From positions 26,703 to 90,702 of the forward strand of contig JACPCU010000008.1 in the NCBI GenBank assembly GCA_016184315.1: a stretch of DNA of 64,000 bases, written 5' to 3'. The stretch comes from Nitrososphaerota archaeon. GTDB taxonomy: Archaea > Thermoproteota > Nitrososphaeria > Nitrososphaerales > JACQRY01. The notes beneath the pieces are model-generated. The model was not told where the DNA came from and did no database searches. It worked only from the letters and a program-made list of their open reading frames with translations. The stretch's first letter is position 1, and every line of letters starts with the position of its first letter. Made by a program: the position numbers and the translations under genes. Shown in pieces: positions 42,940 through 51,747 of the stretch.

Positions 42940-44082
42940 CTAAACTATGAGTCCTTTCCCTGCGTCGGCATAGGGCTTCGCGCCGCTCTTCTCAGCGATA
43001 AAAGTGCCTCCCCAAATCATCTGCGTTAAGCCCGTGATCTGGTAGTAGGGGTGTACAGCTAGAACCATCCCCGGCTTGATCACTGTTTCATCATTCTCAG
43101 AAAGAGAGTCGGGCTTCTCCAAGTTATCCAACCCCATGCCGTGACCCAGCCTGAACCATCCAGACTGCTTCGCTGGAAGCTTCTTCAGAGACTTCGTAAC
43201 GTCCCTAACTAAGCCACCTATAGTGGTTTCACCGATCCTGATGTATTCAGAGACTCTGAAATACGCGGCTCTAGCCTCATCGAACAATTCTTGCAGATCC
43301 CGAGGAGATTCCCCAACCGCGTAGGTTCCTACTGTCTCAGTGGTGTAGCCTTTGTATCTCGGTATGACTTCCAAGATGTATCTGTCCCCCTCCTTGATCT
43401 TTCTGTCGAAAGGCACATGGTACCGTTTGCTTCCCTCCAACATACCGTAATGCACGTGAGCTGCTTCGGCGCTTTCTTCAAGCATTTTATGTTCAGCCAC
43501 CGCGGCGATCTTGGCTTCAGGGACGCCTTCCTTCACAGCGTCTAAAGCCTCCTCGTAGGCTTTGTTGCCTATCTCAGCAGACTTCTTCACCAAAGCAATC
43601 TCGTTTTCACTCTTAATCTGCCTCAGTGAGTCAAGGACATCGTTTCCTTCCACAATCTTGGCGTCCGTGAGTAATCTTCGTAGAGGCCACTCGATTCCCC
43701 GTTCAGGTACATAGCCGGCCAGCGCAATGGTGCCTTTTCTTAGGCCGTGATCCGCCAAGACATTAATGGCGTCTTCAGCCAAAGTGTCCAGTTCGCCTGC
43801 ACCCATAGAGGATCCCCTGCAAACTCTCACGTCGCTTATGACTGCGAGCTTCTTGGATGTGTCAAGGTGAGCAGGAACCCTTGTGAACAAGGTGGGCTCG
43901 CCGTCTCTGGGCAGAACCAGCAGACCTGCGTTAGAAACGCTGTAATCAGGGTAGAATCCGCATAGATATCTTACGGCGTTGAACCTGAAGCTGTATACAA
44001 TCATCGCGTCGATACCCTTTGTAGCCATGATTGCTCGTGTTTTGCTGATTCTCTCGAAATACTCTGATTTCGGTATATCCAT
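42940..44082 (-). CDS. M24 family metallopeptidase-like (Xaa-Pro dipeptidase/creatinase)
   Basis: The 380-residue protein has a creatinase N-terminal domain (KTRAIMATKGIDAMIVY...) and a pita-bread C-terminal domain with AEHKMLEESAEAAHVHYGM. Of the two-metal site, the HGMGLD block and late Glu region are present (RLGHGMGLDNLEKP, VLAVHPYYQITG). The usual first Asp-Asp pair reads KEGDRYILEVIPRYKGY, with Glu in place of Asp and no second Asp, so metal binding and peptidase activity are in doubt. It is a single gene divergent from the SDR gene. Confidence 0.8.
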   Translation of the reverse strand: MDIPKSEYFERISKTRAIMATKGIDAMIVYSFRFNAVRYLCGFYPDYSVSNAGLLVLPRDGEPTLFTRVPAHLDTSKKLAVISDVRVCRGSSMGAGELDTLAEDAINVLADHGLRKGTIALAGYVPERGIEWPLRRLLTDAKIVEGNDVLDSLRQIKSENEIALVKKSAEIGNKAYEEALDAVKEGVPEAKIAAVAEHKMLEESAEAAHVHYGMLEGSKRYHVPFDRKIKEGDRYILEVIPRYKGYTTETVGTYAVGESPRDLQELFDEARAAYFRVSEYIRIGETTIGGLVRDVTKSLKKLPAKQSGWFRLGHGMGLDNLEKPDSLSENDETVIKPGMVLAVHPYYQITGLTQMIWGGTFIAEKSGAKPYADAGKGLIV

Positions 44083-44178
44083 AGATTTGAGAGCCCTTTT
44101 GAATGATACTTAAGGCTTCCAGCAGCCTCGCTGGGGCTGATAAGGCTTTAACTAATCTCCGAGTCAAACATAGGTCAA

Positions 44179-44946
44179 ATGTCGTTGGAGATACGTTTGG
44201 ATGGAAAAGTGGCGCTGGTCACAGGTGGAAGCCGAGGAATAGGCAAGGAGATCGCGTTGACAATGGCTAGAGCTGGAGCGAAGATAATCGTCAACGATAT
44301 TGAGCCTGAAGGCTCAGCGAAGACTGTGGATGAGATAAGAGAACGGTTCGGTGTGCCAGCAGTAGCCTTCCTAGCTGATGTTTCAAAGCAGAGTGATGTG
44401 CAGGCGTTGGTTGAGAAGAGCATTGGGACTTTTCAGAGGATAGATGTTTTGGTGAATAATGCCGGTGTCGTGGTCAGGAAGCCTGCGGTTGAGCTTTCTG
44501 AGCAAGAGTGGGATAAGATCATTGATGTGAATCTTAAGGGTGTCTTTCTGTGCTCTCAAGCTGTGGCCCGAAAGATGATTGAGCAAGCTAATGGTGGGAG
44601 GATCGTTAACATTGCTTCAATAATGGGTGAAGTTGCTCTGCCGCCTAGAGCTCCGTACTGCTCTAGTAAGGGTGGGGTAATCGCGTTGACTCGTGACCTT
44701 GCTGCCGAGTGGGCTCCTTACGGGATCAATGTGAATGCCATTGGACCGGGGTGGGTTGAAACGGATCTCACGAAGGACTATTTCTCTCAGAAACAGGTGC
44801 GTGATTATCTTCTTGAGAGGATTCCGTTGAAAAGGTTCTGTAGTCCATCTGAAGTAGCTGTCCTAGCTGCATTCTTGGTTTCAGATCTTGCGAACTACAT
44901 TACTGGTCAGACAATCCTTATTGATGGTGGTTGGACAGCTCTGTGA
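44179..44946 (+). CDS. Short-chain dehydrogenase/reductase (FabG-like)
   Basis: This 255-residue SDR has the NAD(P) site TGGSRGIGKEIAL, NNAGVVVRKP, the Ser of IVNIASIMGE, and the catalytic Tyr-x3-Lys in PYCSSKGG, where Y is followed by CSSK. The C-terminal end TGQTILIDGGWTAL is canonical. Acidic residues after the first beta strand (VNDIEPEGS) favour NAD. The substrate is unknown; glucose/gluconate-type SDRs are the nearest in feel. It is divergent from the M24 gene. Confidence 0.93.
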   Translation: MSLEIRLDGKVALVTGGSRGIGKEIALTMARAGAKIIVNDIEPEGSAKTVDEIRERFGVPAVAFLADVSKQSDVQALVEKSIGTFQRIDVLVNNAGVVVRKPAVELSEQEWDKIIDVNLKGVFLCSQAVARKMIEQANGGRIVNIASIMGEVALPPRAPYCSSKGGVIALTRDLAAEWAPYGINVNAIGPGWVETDLTKDYFSQKQVRDYLLERIPLKRFCSPSEVAVLAAFLVSDLANYITGQTILIDGGWTAL

Positions 44947-44959
44947 ACAGCTAATCAAG

Positions 44960-45163
44960 TTAGAGTCTCTTAGCAAACTCGGAAGGCAGGGCGTCAAATC
45001 TCTCATTAGTCCAGAGACAAGTTGCCTCAGACGTAGTAATGAAGGTTCGGTTCTGTTCTATCTTCAGGACTTGGCTGGATGGACCTTCCCCCCTTTCAAA
45101 ACCGAGGCATGTTCGCTTACCCGCTTTATGTAGCCCCCCTAAACCAGTTCTATGCCGGTGCAC
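44960..45163 (-). pseudogene. Possible remnant of an acyl-CoA thioesterase C-terminus
   Basis: The minus frame (67 codons) ends with GPSSQVLKIEQNRTFITTSEATCLWTNERFDALPSEFAKRL-like pattern (positions 44960-45090), reminiscent of hot-dog thioesterase tails, in which a strand pair is followed by a short loop and LPEE-F. The upstream 70 bp lack any matching hot-dog sequence. I see it as a possible decayed fragment in the 306-bp gap between the SDR and hydrolase genes. Confidence 0.25.
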
Positions 45164-45279
45164 TTAATCCAACAAGCCCCCACAATCGAACAGAACCGAA
45201 AGTTCAAATGTCTAGATATCGCGCATCGATCACAGCTATGGATCTGTGACCAATGGTCGGCAGTTTCTTCAGAACGTCG

Positions 45280-46044
45280 ATGGCATCGCTTCACTACCAG
45301 ACAACTGGATCAGGTAGCCCTGTCGTACTGGTTCATGGTATCACTGGTTCATTGGCTGATTGGCGCTGGATTGTTCCGCTTCTAGCAAGGAAACTGCAAG
45401 TAGTTTCAGTGGATCTACCTGGATTCGGGCGCTCGGAAAAGCCGGATGTGGTCTATGACTTGGATTTCTTCGCTAACGCATTGAGGGAATTCGTAACTGG
45501 TTTGGGTTTGCCCAAGCCTACGCTTGTCGGCCACTCGCTGGGCGGAAGGGTTGTGGTTCGCACAGTTTTGAAGAATCCGGGACTGTTTTCGAAGCTGATC
45601 CTTGTCTGCTCTAGCGGCGGCATTGTGAACTCGCCTCCTAAGGCCATATATGATCATTCATCGGAGCTGCGTCGATTAGGAACAAGGGAAAGTATCCGCC
45701 AGATGTTGGAGCTCGCCATGCATGATCCTTCGAAGATCCCTGCTGAACTGGTAGAGGAGGATTACAGATTATTCAATCTCCCGGGTTCTACGCGGGCGTA
45801 TGATGCGACTGTGAACCGTCCTCGTAAAGATGAAGGGGATGCCTCTGCCAGTATGATGAGCAGCCTTGAGTTGCCTTTTCTAGTCGTGGCGGCTAGACAG
45901 GATAGGAATGTACCTTGGGAGTTATGTCAGAGGGTCGCCAAGACCGTTCACGGCGCAGTATTCAAGATAATCGAGGACTCCGGGCACTTTCCTATGCTGG
46001 AGCAGCCCAGTGTCTTGGCCGAGGAGATAATTCGCTTTTCATAA
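45280..46044 (+). CDS. Alpha/beta hydrolase
   Basis: From ATG 45280 (the frame reaches back to 45253, but MASLHYQTTGSGSP is the likely start) the protein has 254 residues. The oxyanion block is VVLVHGITGSLADW, the nucleophile Ser is in VGHSLGGRVV, the Asp in AARQDRNVPWE and the His in EDSGHFPMLEQP. All three catalytic residues are present. An epoxide hydrolase, lactonase or ester hydrolase role is possible; nothing more can be said. Confidence 0.88.
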   Translation: MASLHYQTTGSGSPVVLVHGITGSLADWRWIVPLLARKLQVVSVDLPGFGRSEKPDVVYDLDFFANALREFVTGLGLPKPTLVGHSLGGRVVVRTVLKNPGLFSKLILVCSSGGIVNSPPKAIYDHSSELRRLGTRESIRQMLELAMHDPSKIPAELVEEDYRLFNLPGSTRAYDATVNRPRKDEGDASASMMSSLELPFLVVAARQDRNVPWELCQRVAKTVHGAVFKIIEDSGHFPMLEQPSVLAEEIIRFS

Positions 46045-46174
46045 AACTATTCTTGATTCATCTCTGTGCAGCGGAGCTACAATTCCCAATATGGCGGTCG
46101 TTGTGACTCGTTCCAGAGGCGTCCATAAGGAGAGGAACGTTGGAGCCAATATGGTGCGCGAAGGCGAGGTTAGA

Positions 46175-46987
46175 TCAGCTGGTGCTGATCAACCCGGTGG
46201 GTAACAGCCCATGTCTTTCCAAGAAGGCCATCACCGCGACGTCGAATTCCGAGGGGTTCTCTATGCAGCATGCATGTCCTGCATCCTTTATCACTGCGAG
46301 TTCTGAGCGAGGAGTATTTTGGTGGAGCGCGAAGCTTCCTTTGAGAGCTGGGTCTTTTTCGCCCACAACTATTAGGGTCGGACACTTCAGTAGCCCTATT
46401 TCTTGGGGCTGCTGCCAATCCCTGTAGCCCTCGAATAGCTTCGCGATGGTCTTCGCGTTTGTAGTGGGATTCCTCTCCAGAAACATGGAGATCAGATAGG
46501 CGCCCAGTTTTGTTTTCTGAAACTCCTCAGTTACAAGTGACCTAAGGTGGGTCTCCCTGTAACCTATGCCTGAGGAGTAACCGTTGATCCTCTTTTCAGC
46601 GAAGGTTCTTGGTTTTCCGGGCGGATGGTGGCTTGTTCCCGCCAGAATCAGTGCTCGAACTAGTTCAGGATGGTCTGCTGCCAGTTGTTGAAGTATCGAT
46701 GCGCCTACTGAGATGCCTCCGAAGATGGCCTTGTCTATGTTCAGTTGTTTGCAGACGGCTACGACGTCTTCTGAAAGGTCTTTTATGCTGAAATTCGACT
46801 CAGGTTTGTCTGAACGGCCGTAGCCTCTTACATCTGTGCAGATTACTTGGTAGTAGGTTGAGAAGTGGGCAGCTTGATACAGCCAGAGGGTGTTGTCAAA
46901 GGGGTTGGCGTGGATCAGCATCATGGCAGGTCCCTCGCCCCATGCATCGTAGTTTATGTTAACACCGTTAGTCCTTATCGTGGGCAT
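46175..46987 (-). CDS. Alpha/beta hydrolase (3-oxoadipate enol-lactonase-like)
   Basis: The 270-residue protein has the nucleophile Ser in FGGISVGASIL, an Asp in VVGEKDPAL and a His in KDAGHACCIENP. LIHANPFDNTLW replaces the usual HG oxyanion block, as in several enol-lactonase-like hydrolases. The cap region is short. It is convergent with the other alpha/beta hydrolase at 45280. The substrate is unknown. Confidence 0.88.
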   Translation of the reverse strand: MPTIRTNGVNINYDAWGEGPAMMLIHANPFDNTLWLYQAAHFSTYYQVICTDVRGYGRSDKPESNFSIKDLSEDVVAVCKQLNIDKAIFGGISVGASILQQLAADHPELVRALILAGTSHHPPGKPRTFAEKRINGYSSGIGYRETHLRSLVTEEFQKTKLGAYLISMFLERNPTTNAKTIAKLFEGYRDWQQPQEIGLLKCPTLIVVGEKDPALKGSFALHQNTPRSELAVIKDAGHACCIENPSEFDVAVMAFLERHGLLPTGLISTS

Positions 46988-46993
46988 GCCGGA

Positions 46994-47203
46994 TTACGGA
47001 AACATAGCGAGAACCTTGTTAAAAACATAGCATATGAGGCTCAGGTCTCTCAGCAAGACGAGTAGGAGGTGTATTCTGGATTCTTGGTTTACAGTTGCTA
47101 ACAGAGTGTCTGCATCAGCATCGCCTACTGGGTTTATCGGTTCAATCTTGTCCTGTGTATTCGCCCCTGCATGACCTTTGAGGCTCTCGATTGATACTAT
47201 CAT
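46994..47203 (-). CDS. Doubtful small protein in the 47 kb gap (69 aa)
   Basis: A minus frame from ATG 47203 ends 7 bp before the hydrolase gene. Its second half is hydrophobic (IHLLLVLLRDLSLICYVFNKVLAMF), possibly one membrane helix, and the first half is acidic. No ribosome-binding site or family is seen. The rest of the gap to 47404 holds nothing I can support. Confidence 0.25.
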   Translation of the reverse strand: MIVSIESLKGHAGANTQDKIEPINPVGDADADTLLATVNQESRIHLLLVLLRDLSLICYVFNKVLAMFP

Positions 47204-47403
47204 ACAGATTGGCGTTCTCTTATGTCGAGGTATGGGTAGAACTCAACAGCCCCGGGCGATGTCTCCGCCCTTTATTCAGAATCATGGTTGTTGAAGAGTC
47301 CTATGGCTGAACCAATTGTGGGAACTTATTGGCCATGTATAAGGGAATAGTTGGCGATCGTGGCTCTTGATCTTTGGCTGTAAGGTGATAAGACCTAGAA
47401 CGC

Positions 47404-49023
47404 CTACTTTCTTGCTTGCAGGTCGTTGAGTGTTGGCATAGCAATGTTGATGTTATAACTCATGTTCTCAGATTCTATGACGTTTATGCCGAGGTACTCG
47501 GCGTGTTGCTTGGCTTTCTTGCTTAGCTTGGGGATAGCTGTTAGGATAACCTGGTTTGCCTTTATGTCCCAAGCTACTTCGGAAAGCTTCAGAACTTCTT
47601 CGTAGCTCACTTCCTCCTTTGACTCCACGCTCCGTACCATAAGCGATATGTCTCCGCGTTTCCCGTAAATGTCCATTTCATGCTTCATTCCCGAGGCACC
47701 CGTGACCTTGCATTTTTCTCTCAAGGAGTATCCGCCCTTCTTGAGAAGAGAGATTAGGCCCGAACGTCTGTAGATACTGAAGGCACCGGCATGCCTGAAC
47801 TGGTGCTCTGTCTTCTCCCAGAAGATCTTCTTATCGATGATCTCTTGCTTTAGGGCTCTGAGTTCGGCTGTCCAGAAGCAAATCCAGTAGGCGGGCAGTG
47901 TTGCCGCACATATGAAAACTTTGAAACCCTTTCTCGGAATGTCCTCCTCCTTGGTAGCGACTAGATATCCGTTTGCGTGAAGGAGGCATTGACCGAGAAC
48001 CATGAAGAAGTTGGGAAAGATCATGGCCCAGTATCCCAGTGGTAGGGCAATGTTGGTGAATAGGCTGTAGACGCTGACGGCGATGCCCATAAGGTTCAAC
48101 AGTGGCACGTGTGGCACAATGCATGTAAGCAATATGTGGATCGACTTACTAGGGCCTCTCGGCCTTCCTTGAATGATCTTGCGGAGTGTTTGCAGCTTGC
48201 CCCGCTGCCACCTTGTTCTCTGCCGTAGCCAAGCATTGAACTGAAGGGGTGATTCTTCCCGTGTTACGGATTTGACGATCCCCACCTTCAGGTCTGCGGC
48301 GTAGAATCTGAGTCCTAGCTCGAAGTCCTCGGTAAGGTTGTAGGAGTCCCAGGCTCCGAGCCTTTCGAGGCTCTGTTTCTTGAAGAAGTTTGTTGTTCCG
48401 CCAAACGGTAGAGGGTAATGGGTGTTATAGAGGCTCGGCAGATGTTCGTTGTACCAATGGCCGTACTCAGCCCTGAAGTGTAGATTCATCCAGCCGTCGT
48501 AGTCGTTCGCCATATCCAAGATGCCTTGCACTGCGTCGAATCCTTTCTCTGTGATTTGATAGGCTACTTTTGCGAAGAGCTTGGGGTCAGCGATGTCTTC
48601 GGCGTCTAGGACACCCACTATTTCTCCGGTTGCGTGCTCCAGCGCTTGGTTAAGGGCTCGCGGCTTGCCCCTTGGTTCGCCTGTTTCCTTCACTATCACA
48701 TGTTTGACGCTTAGGCCTATGTGAGGCTCTTGCGCTATGTTTTTGGCGAGTCTTGTCGTTGAGAAGTCGTTTATCTCGGTGATTATTATTAGCTCGATTT
48801 TGTCCGCGGGGTAATCCATGTCTTCGATGCCCTTGATGCATCGCCGTAGGTTCTCTCCCTCCTGATACGCTGGCAGCAACAGGCTGATCTTGGGATACCT
48901 GGTCAGTTTGGGCTCGGGCTCAGGTTTCTTCGGCGTGTAGGCAGACCAGAATAAGGGAAAGGTTGTATACGCATTAGCGACAAGTAGCAGGAAGTTGTAG
49001 GCAAGAACTAGGTCCGAGAGCAA
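47404..49023 (-). CDS. Membrane glycosyltransferase family 2 fused to a restriction-endonuclease-fold domain
   Basis: This 539-residue protein starts with a membrane anchor, then a cellulose-synthase-like GT2 domain: KISLLLPAYQEGENLRR, VLDAEDIADPKLF, TEDFELGLRF and the processive signature LRQRTRWQRGK. Four or so membrane helices follow. Residues about 421-539 form a separate soluble domain whose pattern (GASGMKHEMDIYGKRGDISLMVRS, YEEVLKLSEVAWDIKANQVILTAIPKLSKKAKQHAEYLGINVIE) resembles Mrr/Hjc-type PD-(D/E)xK nucleases. The E-x-K motif is lost (MVRSVES). It lies 8 bp after a membrane protein gene. A surface-polysaccharide synthase is likely; the C-terminal domain's role is unknown. Confidence 0.82.
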   Translation of the reverse strand: MLSDLVLAYNFLLLVANAYTTFPLFWSAYTPKKPEPEPKLTRYPKISLLLPAYQEGENLRRCIKGIEDMDYPADKIELIIITEINDFSTTRLAKNIAQEPHIGLSVKHVIVKETGEPRGKPRALNQALEHATGEIVGVLDAEDIADPKLFAKVAYQITEKGFDAVQGILDMANDYDGWMNLHFRAEYGHWYNEHLPSLYNTHYPLPFGGTTNFFKKQSLERLGAWDSYNLTEDFELGLRFYAADLKVGIVKSVTREESPLQFNAWLRQRTRWQRGKLQTLRKIIQGRPRGPSKSIHILLTCIVPHVPLLNLMGIAVSVYSLFTNIALPLGYWAMIFPNFFMVLGQCLLHANGYLVATKEEDIPRKGFKVFICAATLPAYWICFWTAELRALKQEIIDKKIFWEKTEHQFRHAGAFSIYRRSGLISLLKKGGYSLREKCKVTGASGMKHEMDIYGKRGDISLMVRSVESKEEVSYEEVLKLSEVAWDIKANQVILTAIPKLSKKAKQHAEYLGINVIESENMSYNINIAMPTLNDLQARK

Positions 49024-49031
49024 TTACTGCG

Positions 49032-49664
49032 TCAGCTTCTCCCGTTTCCAATCTGGGCCATCCGATCTATGTTCTCTACTACTGCTCTATACGTGAAGCT
49101 TACGATGTTGATGCCTGGTTTCACCTTCTTTGTGCTCTCACCGCACTCGTAAACTTTGCCCTCTACCTCCAGATTCTGAGGGACTCTTACGGTGTGCACC
49201 CCAGCGTTCAGGTCTACCTGTGTGCTCCTTTCCGGTTCCACCGATAGAATCTGTTTCAAGTCAACGCTTACTTCGGTCCGTGTCTCCTTTGGCAGACCTG
49301 AAACTAGTACCGCCGTTCGGTAGGGTTGAAAGATCTGCAGGATCTTTCCTCTCAGGGCGAGGAACATGTATACTATGAGTCCGAAAGACACGACGAGCAG
49401 ATTCTCCAATACCATCTCGATCAATAGGGATGAACCTTGGATTGAGGTGAGCAGCACGAGGAGGGATCTGGTCATCACTAGGCCGCTCAACATGTAAAGC
49501 GGTAAAAAGAGAGACGATGCGTAAGGGAACATCTTGTAGAGGCGGAATGAAGCGTAACCCATTATGACTGCGAAAATGAACATGACTGGTCCTGCAATGC
49601 CCCTAACCCAAACATCAGGCACGACCTGCGAGAGTGTATTTGCCACATCGATCAGGTTTGGCAA
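49032..49664 (-). CDS. Membrane protein with C-terminal beta-sandwich-like domain (210 aa)
   Basis: Four hydrophobic helices occur in the first 110 residues (e.g. GPVMFIFAVIMGYASFRLY; LVMTRSLLVLLTSI; MVLENLLVVSFGLIVYMFLAL). A soluble tail follows with strand patterns (TEVSVDLKQILSVEP, VHTVRVPQNLEVEGKVY, GINIVSFTYRAVVE) of PEGA or Ig-like type. It directly precedes the glycosyltransferase gene by 8 bp, so it may be its accessory subunit. The family is not recognised. Confidence 0.65.
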   Translation of the reverse strand: MPNLIDVANTLSQVVPDVWVRGIAGPVMFIFAVIMGYASFRLYKMFPYASSLFLPLYMLSGLVMTRSLLVLLTSIQGSSLLIEMVLENLLVVSFGLIVYMFLALRGKILQIFQPYRTAVLVSGLPKETRTEVSVDLKQILSVEPERSTQVDLNAGVHTVRVPQNLEVEGKVYECGESTKKVKPGINIVSFTYRAVVENIDRMAQIGNGRS

Positions 49665-49910
49665 GCCTAGTCCTCCACTTCAGTTCTACAGAAATATCCT
49701 GTGCTACGACACGGGGCTGAATCGTGCTCCACATCGTTCAGGGGCAAGTTATACAACTAGAGATTGCGAATCAAAAAGTGGCGGAGTGATTTATAAGCGT
49801 TGTCAGGGTTCTCACTGTGAAAAGGGAATCATAACACTGGCCCTTGAATGTCCCCCTGCGATCTGTTGCTCTCTCACTAGCTGGCGTAATCCGACGGGAT
49901 ATTGTTCCCG

Positions 49911-51380
49911 TCATATGTCGAAGTAAAGTTGGAATTCGTAGGGATGGGGCCTCATTGCTACCTGGGCATATTCTTTCATTCCGTTCTCGATGATCATGTC
50001 AATGAGATCGCTGGTGAAGATCCTTTTCAGGAACTCTTCGTCGTTCCTAAGCGAGTCCAGTGCTTCCTTTAAGCTCCCCGGCAGCTCTTTGATGCCTAGC
50101 TCCCTCTTCCTTTCAGGGGTAAGCTTGTAGATGTCCTCGTCAACAGGATCGCCTGGATCGAGCTTCCTTTTGATTCCGTCTAACCCTGCGGCGGTCATGG
50201 CTGCGAAGCACAGGTAGGGGTTGCATGAAGGATCAGGGGTTCTGAATTCGAGTCTCTTTCTGCCGTAAGCGTGTCGACCTTTTTCGTATACTGGGACTCT
50301 TACGTTGGCTGAGCGGTTCCCTCTGCTCCAAGCCACGTATACTGGAGCCTCGTATCCGGGGACGAGTCTGCGGTAAGAGTTTGTGGAGGGGTTTGATATG
50401 GCGGTTAGGGCTCTGCTGTGCTCCAGTAGGCCTCCGGCGAAGTATCTTCCAGTTTGGCTCAGCTCAGCGTAGGCATCGTTTTCATCGTAGAAGGTGTTTA
50501 CACTGCCTTTCCATAGGCTTGCATGACAGTGCATTCCTGAAGCGTTGTCTCCGAAGATGGGTTTAGGCATCATGGTTGCAATCATGCCTCTCTGGTGAGC
50601 GATGTTCTTGATCACATATTTCTCGGTCATGACGTTGTCAGCCATGCTTGTCAAAGAGTCACGGTACATGTCTATCTCGCATTGCCCTGCAGTGGCTACT
50701 TCGTGGTGGTGAGCGTCGCAGACAATGTTGAATGAGTCTCTAAGAACCTTGACGCATTCGCTTCTGTACTCAGTTAGAGTGTCTTGGGGTGGAACAGGGT
50801 AGTATCCTTCTTTGAAGCGTATGGGGAAGTTTGTTCCCGTGGTGGTCCATGCTGCTTCCTTTGATTCGATGTGGTAGCTCTGTCCTTGGTATGGATTGGA
50901 GACATCCCAAGTGACGCGGTCGAAGACGAAGAACTCTACTTCAGGGCCCCATAGGGACGAGTCGTAGCCTTCCTGCATCAGTACTGCTTCAGCCTTCTGA
51001 GCGATGCCTCTGGGGTCCCGGGAGAGGCGTCCTTTTTCGAATCCCCAGTAGACGTCTACAAACATCCTCGCGGTTTTGATGTCGCTGGGCATCCAAGGGA
51101 TGATGGCGAAAGTGGAGGGATCTGGCCTTAGAAGCATGTCTGAATCGTAAATATCAGTGAAACCCCTTATGGAAGACCCGTCCAGCTTGGGCATCCCTTT
51201 TGAAAATGAATCGTATTCTATTTGATCTGCTGGGACAGTGACGTGTTGAAGCCTGCCGGGAAGATCGGTGAACTGCAGGTCCACAAACTCGACCTTCTCC
51301 GCCTTGATCACGTCGATAACTTCCTGCGGAGTCCGTTTGAGTGATACCAGTTGACCGTCTTGGGTTCGTTTAAACGCCAT
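49911..51380 (-). CDS. glnA: Glutamine synthetase type I
   Basis: This 489-residue enzyme makes glutamine from glutamate and ammonia with ATP. Family signatures include LDGSSIRGFTDIYDSDMLL, EVEFFVFDR, HHHEVATAGQCEIDM (ammonium and metal site), GMHCHASLWK and YKLTPERKRELGI in the adenylylation-loop region. The length and blocks match the archaeal/bacterial GSI. It is a single gene; a TATA-like CATAAATATG lies about 40 bases before the ATG at 51380. Confidence 0.97.
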   Translation of the reverse strand: MAFKRTQDGQLVSLKRTPQEVIDVIKAEKVEFVDLQFTDLPGRLQHVTVPADQIEYDSFSKGMPKLDGSSIRGFTDIYDSDMLLRPDPSTFAIIPWMPSDIKTARMFVDVYWGFEKGRLSRDPRGIAQKAEAVLMQEGYDSSLWGPEVEFFVFDRVTWDVSNPYQGQSYHIESKEAAWTTTGTNFPIRFKEGYYPVPPQDTLTEYRSECVKVLRDSFNIVCDAHHHEVATAGQCEIDMYRDSLTSMADNVMTEKYVIKNIAHQRGMIATMMPKPIFGDNASGMHCHASLWKGSVNTFYDENDAYAELSQTGRYFAGGLLEHSRALTAISNPSTNSYRRLVPGYEAPVYVAWSRGNRSANVRVPVYEKGRHAYGRKRLEFRTPDPSCNPYLCFAAMTAAGLDGIKRKLDPGDPVDEDIYKLTPERKRELGIKELPGSLKEALDSLRNDEEFLKRIFTSDLIDMIIENGMKEYAQVAMRPHPYEFQLYFDI

Positions 51381-51747
51381 CTAAATCCCCGTTCACTAGT
51401 CCGCCAATATCCTCAACATATTTATGTCTTATTCAGCATTTATCTGAACATTTGTAGATAAGAATCGTTGCATGATGAATGTATATTCACCAATTAGGAG
51501 GTATGATGGGTTAGAGTGGACAAGCGTCTAGCTAGTCATGCAGTATTGATGTCGAAGTATTGTGGGATTCTCCTGAAGTTTCGTTGGATATGGCTGAGTT
51601 ACAAAGCAAAGCAGCACTAATTCCCCCGTTACTAACTTCGCTGATCAGACTAGAATTATGTGATCCAGCGGAAAAGATGTTGCCAGACTGAATAAATCGG
51701 GCAACTACTAGCAAACTTTTTACGTAGAGGCGTGGAAATCCAAAAAT
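51381..51747. promoter_or_regulatory. Divergent regulatory stretch between glnA and the hydantoinase-like gene
   Basis: This 367-bp gap is AT-rich and holds a TATA-like CATAAATATG on the minus strand at 51417-51426, suited to the glnA promoter. A GGAGG at 51497-51501 is followed by no long frame. No small gene with support was seen. It should contain the promoters of both divergent genes. Confidence 0.4.

Noticed and set aside
51532..51714. 60-codon minus frame upstream of glnA
   Set aside because: It has Ser/Asn-rich composition and no motif, and the region is more likely promoter sequence.
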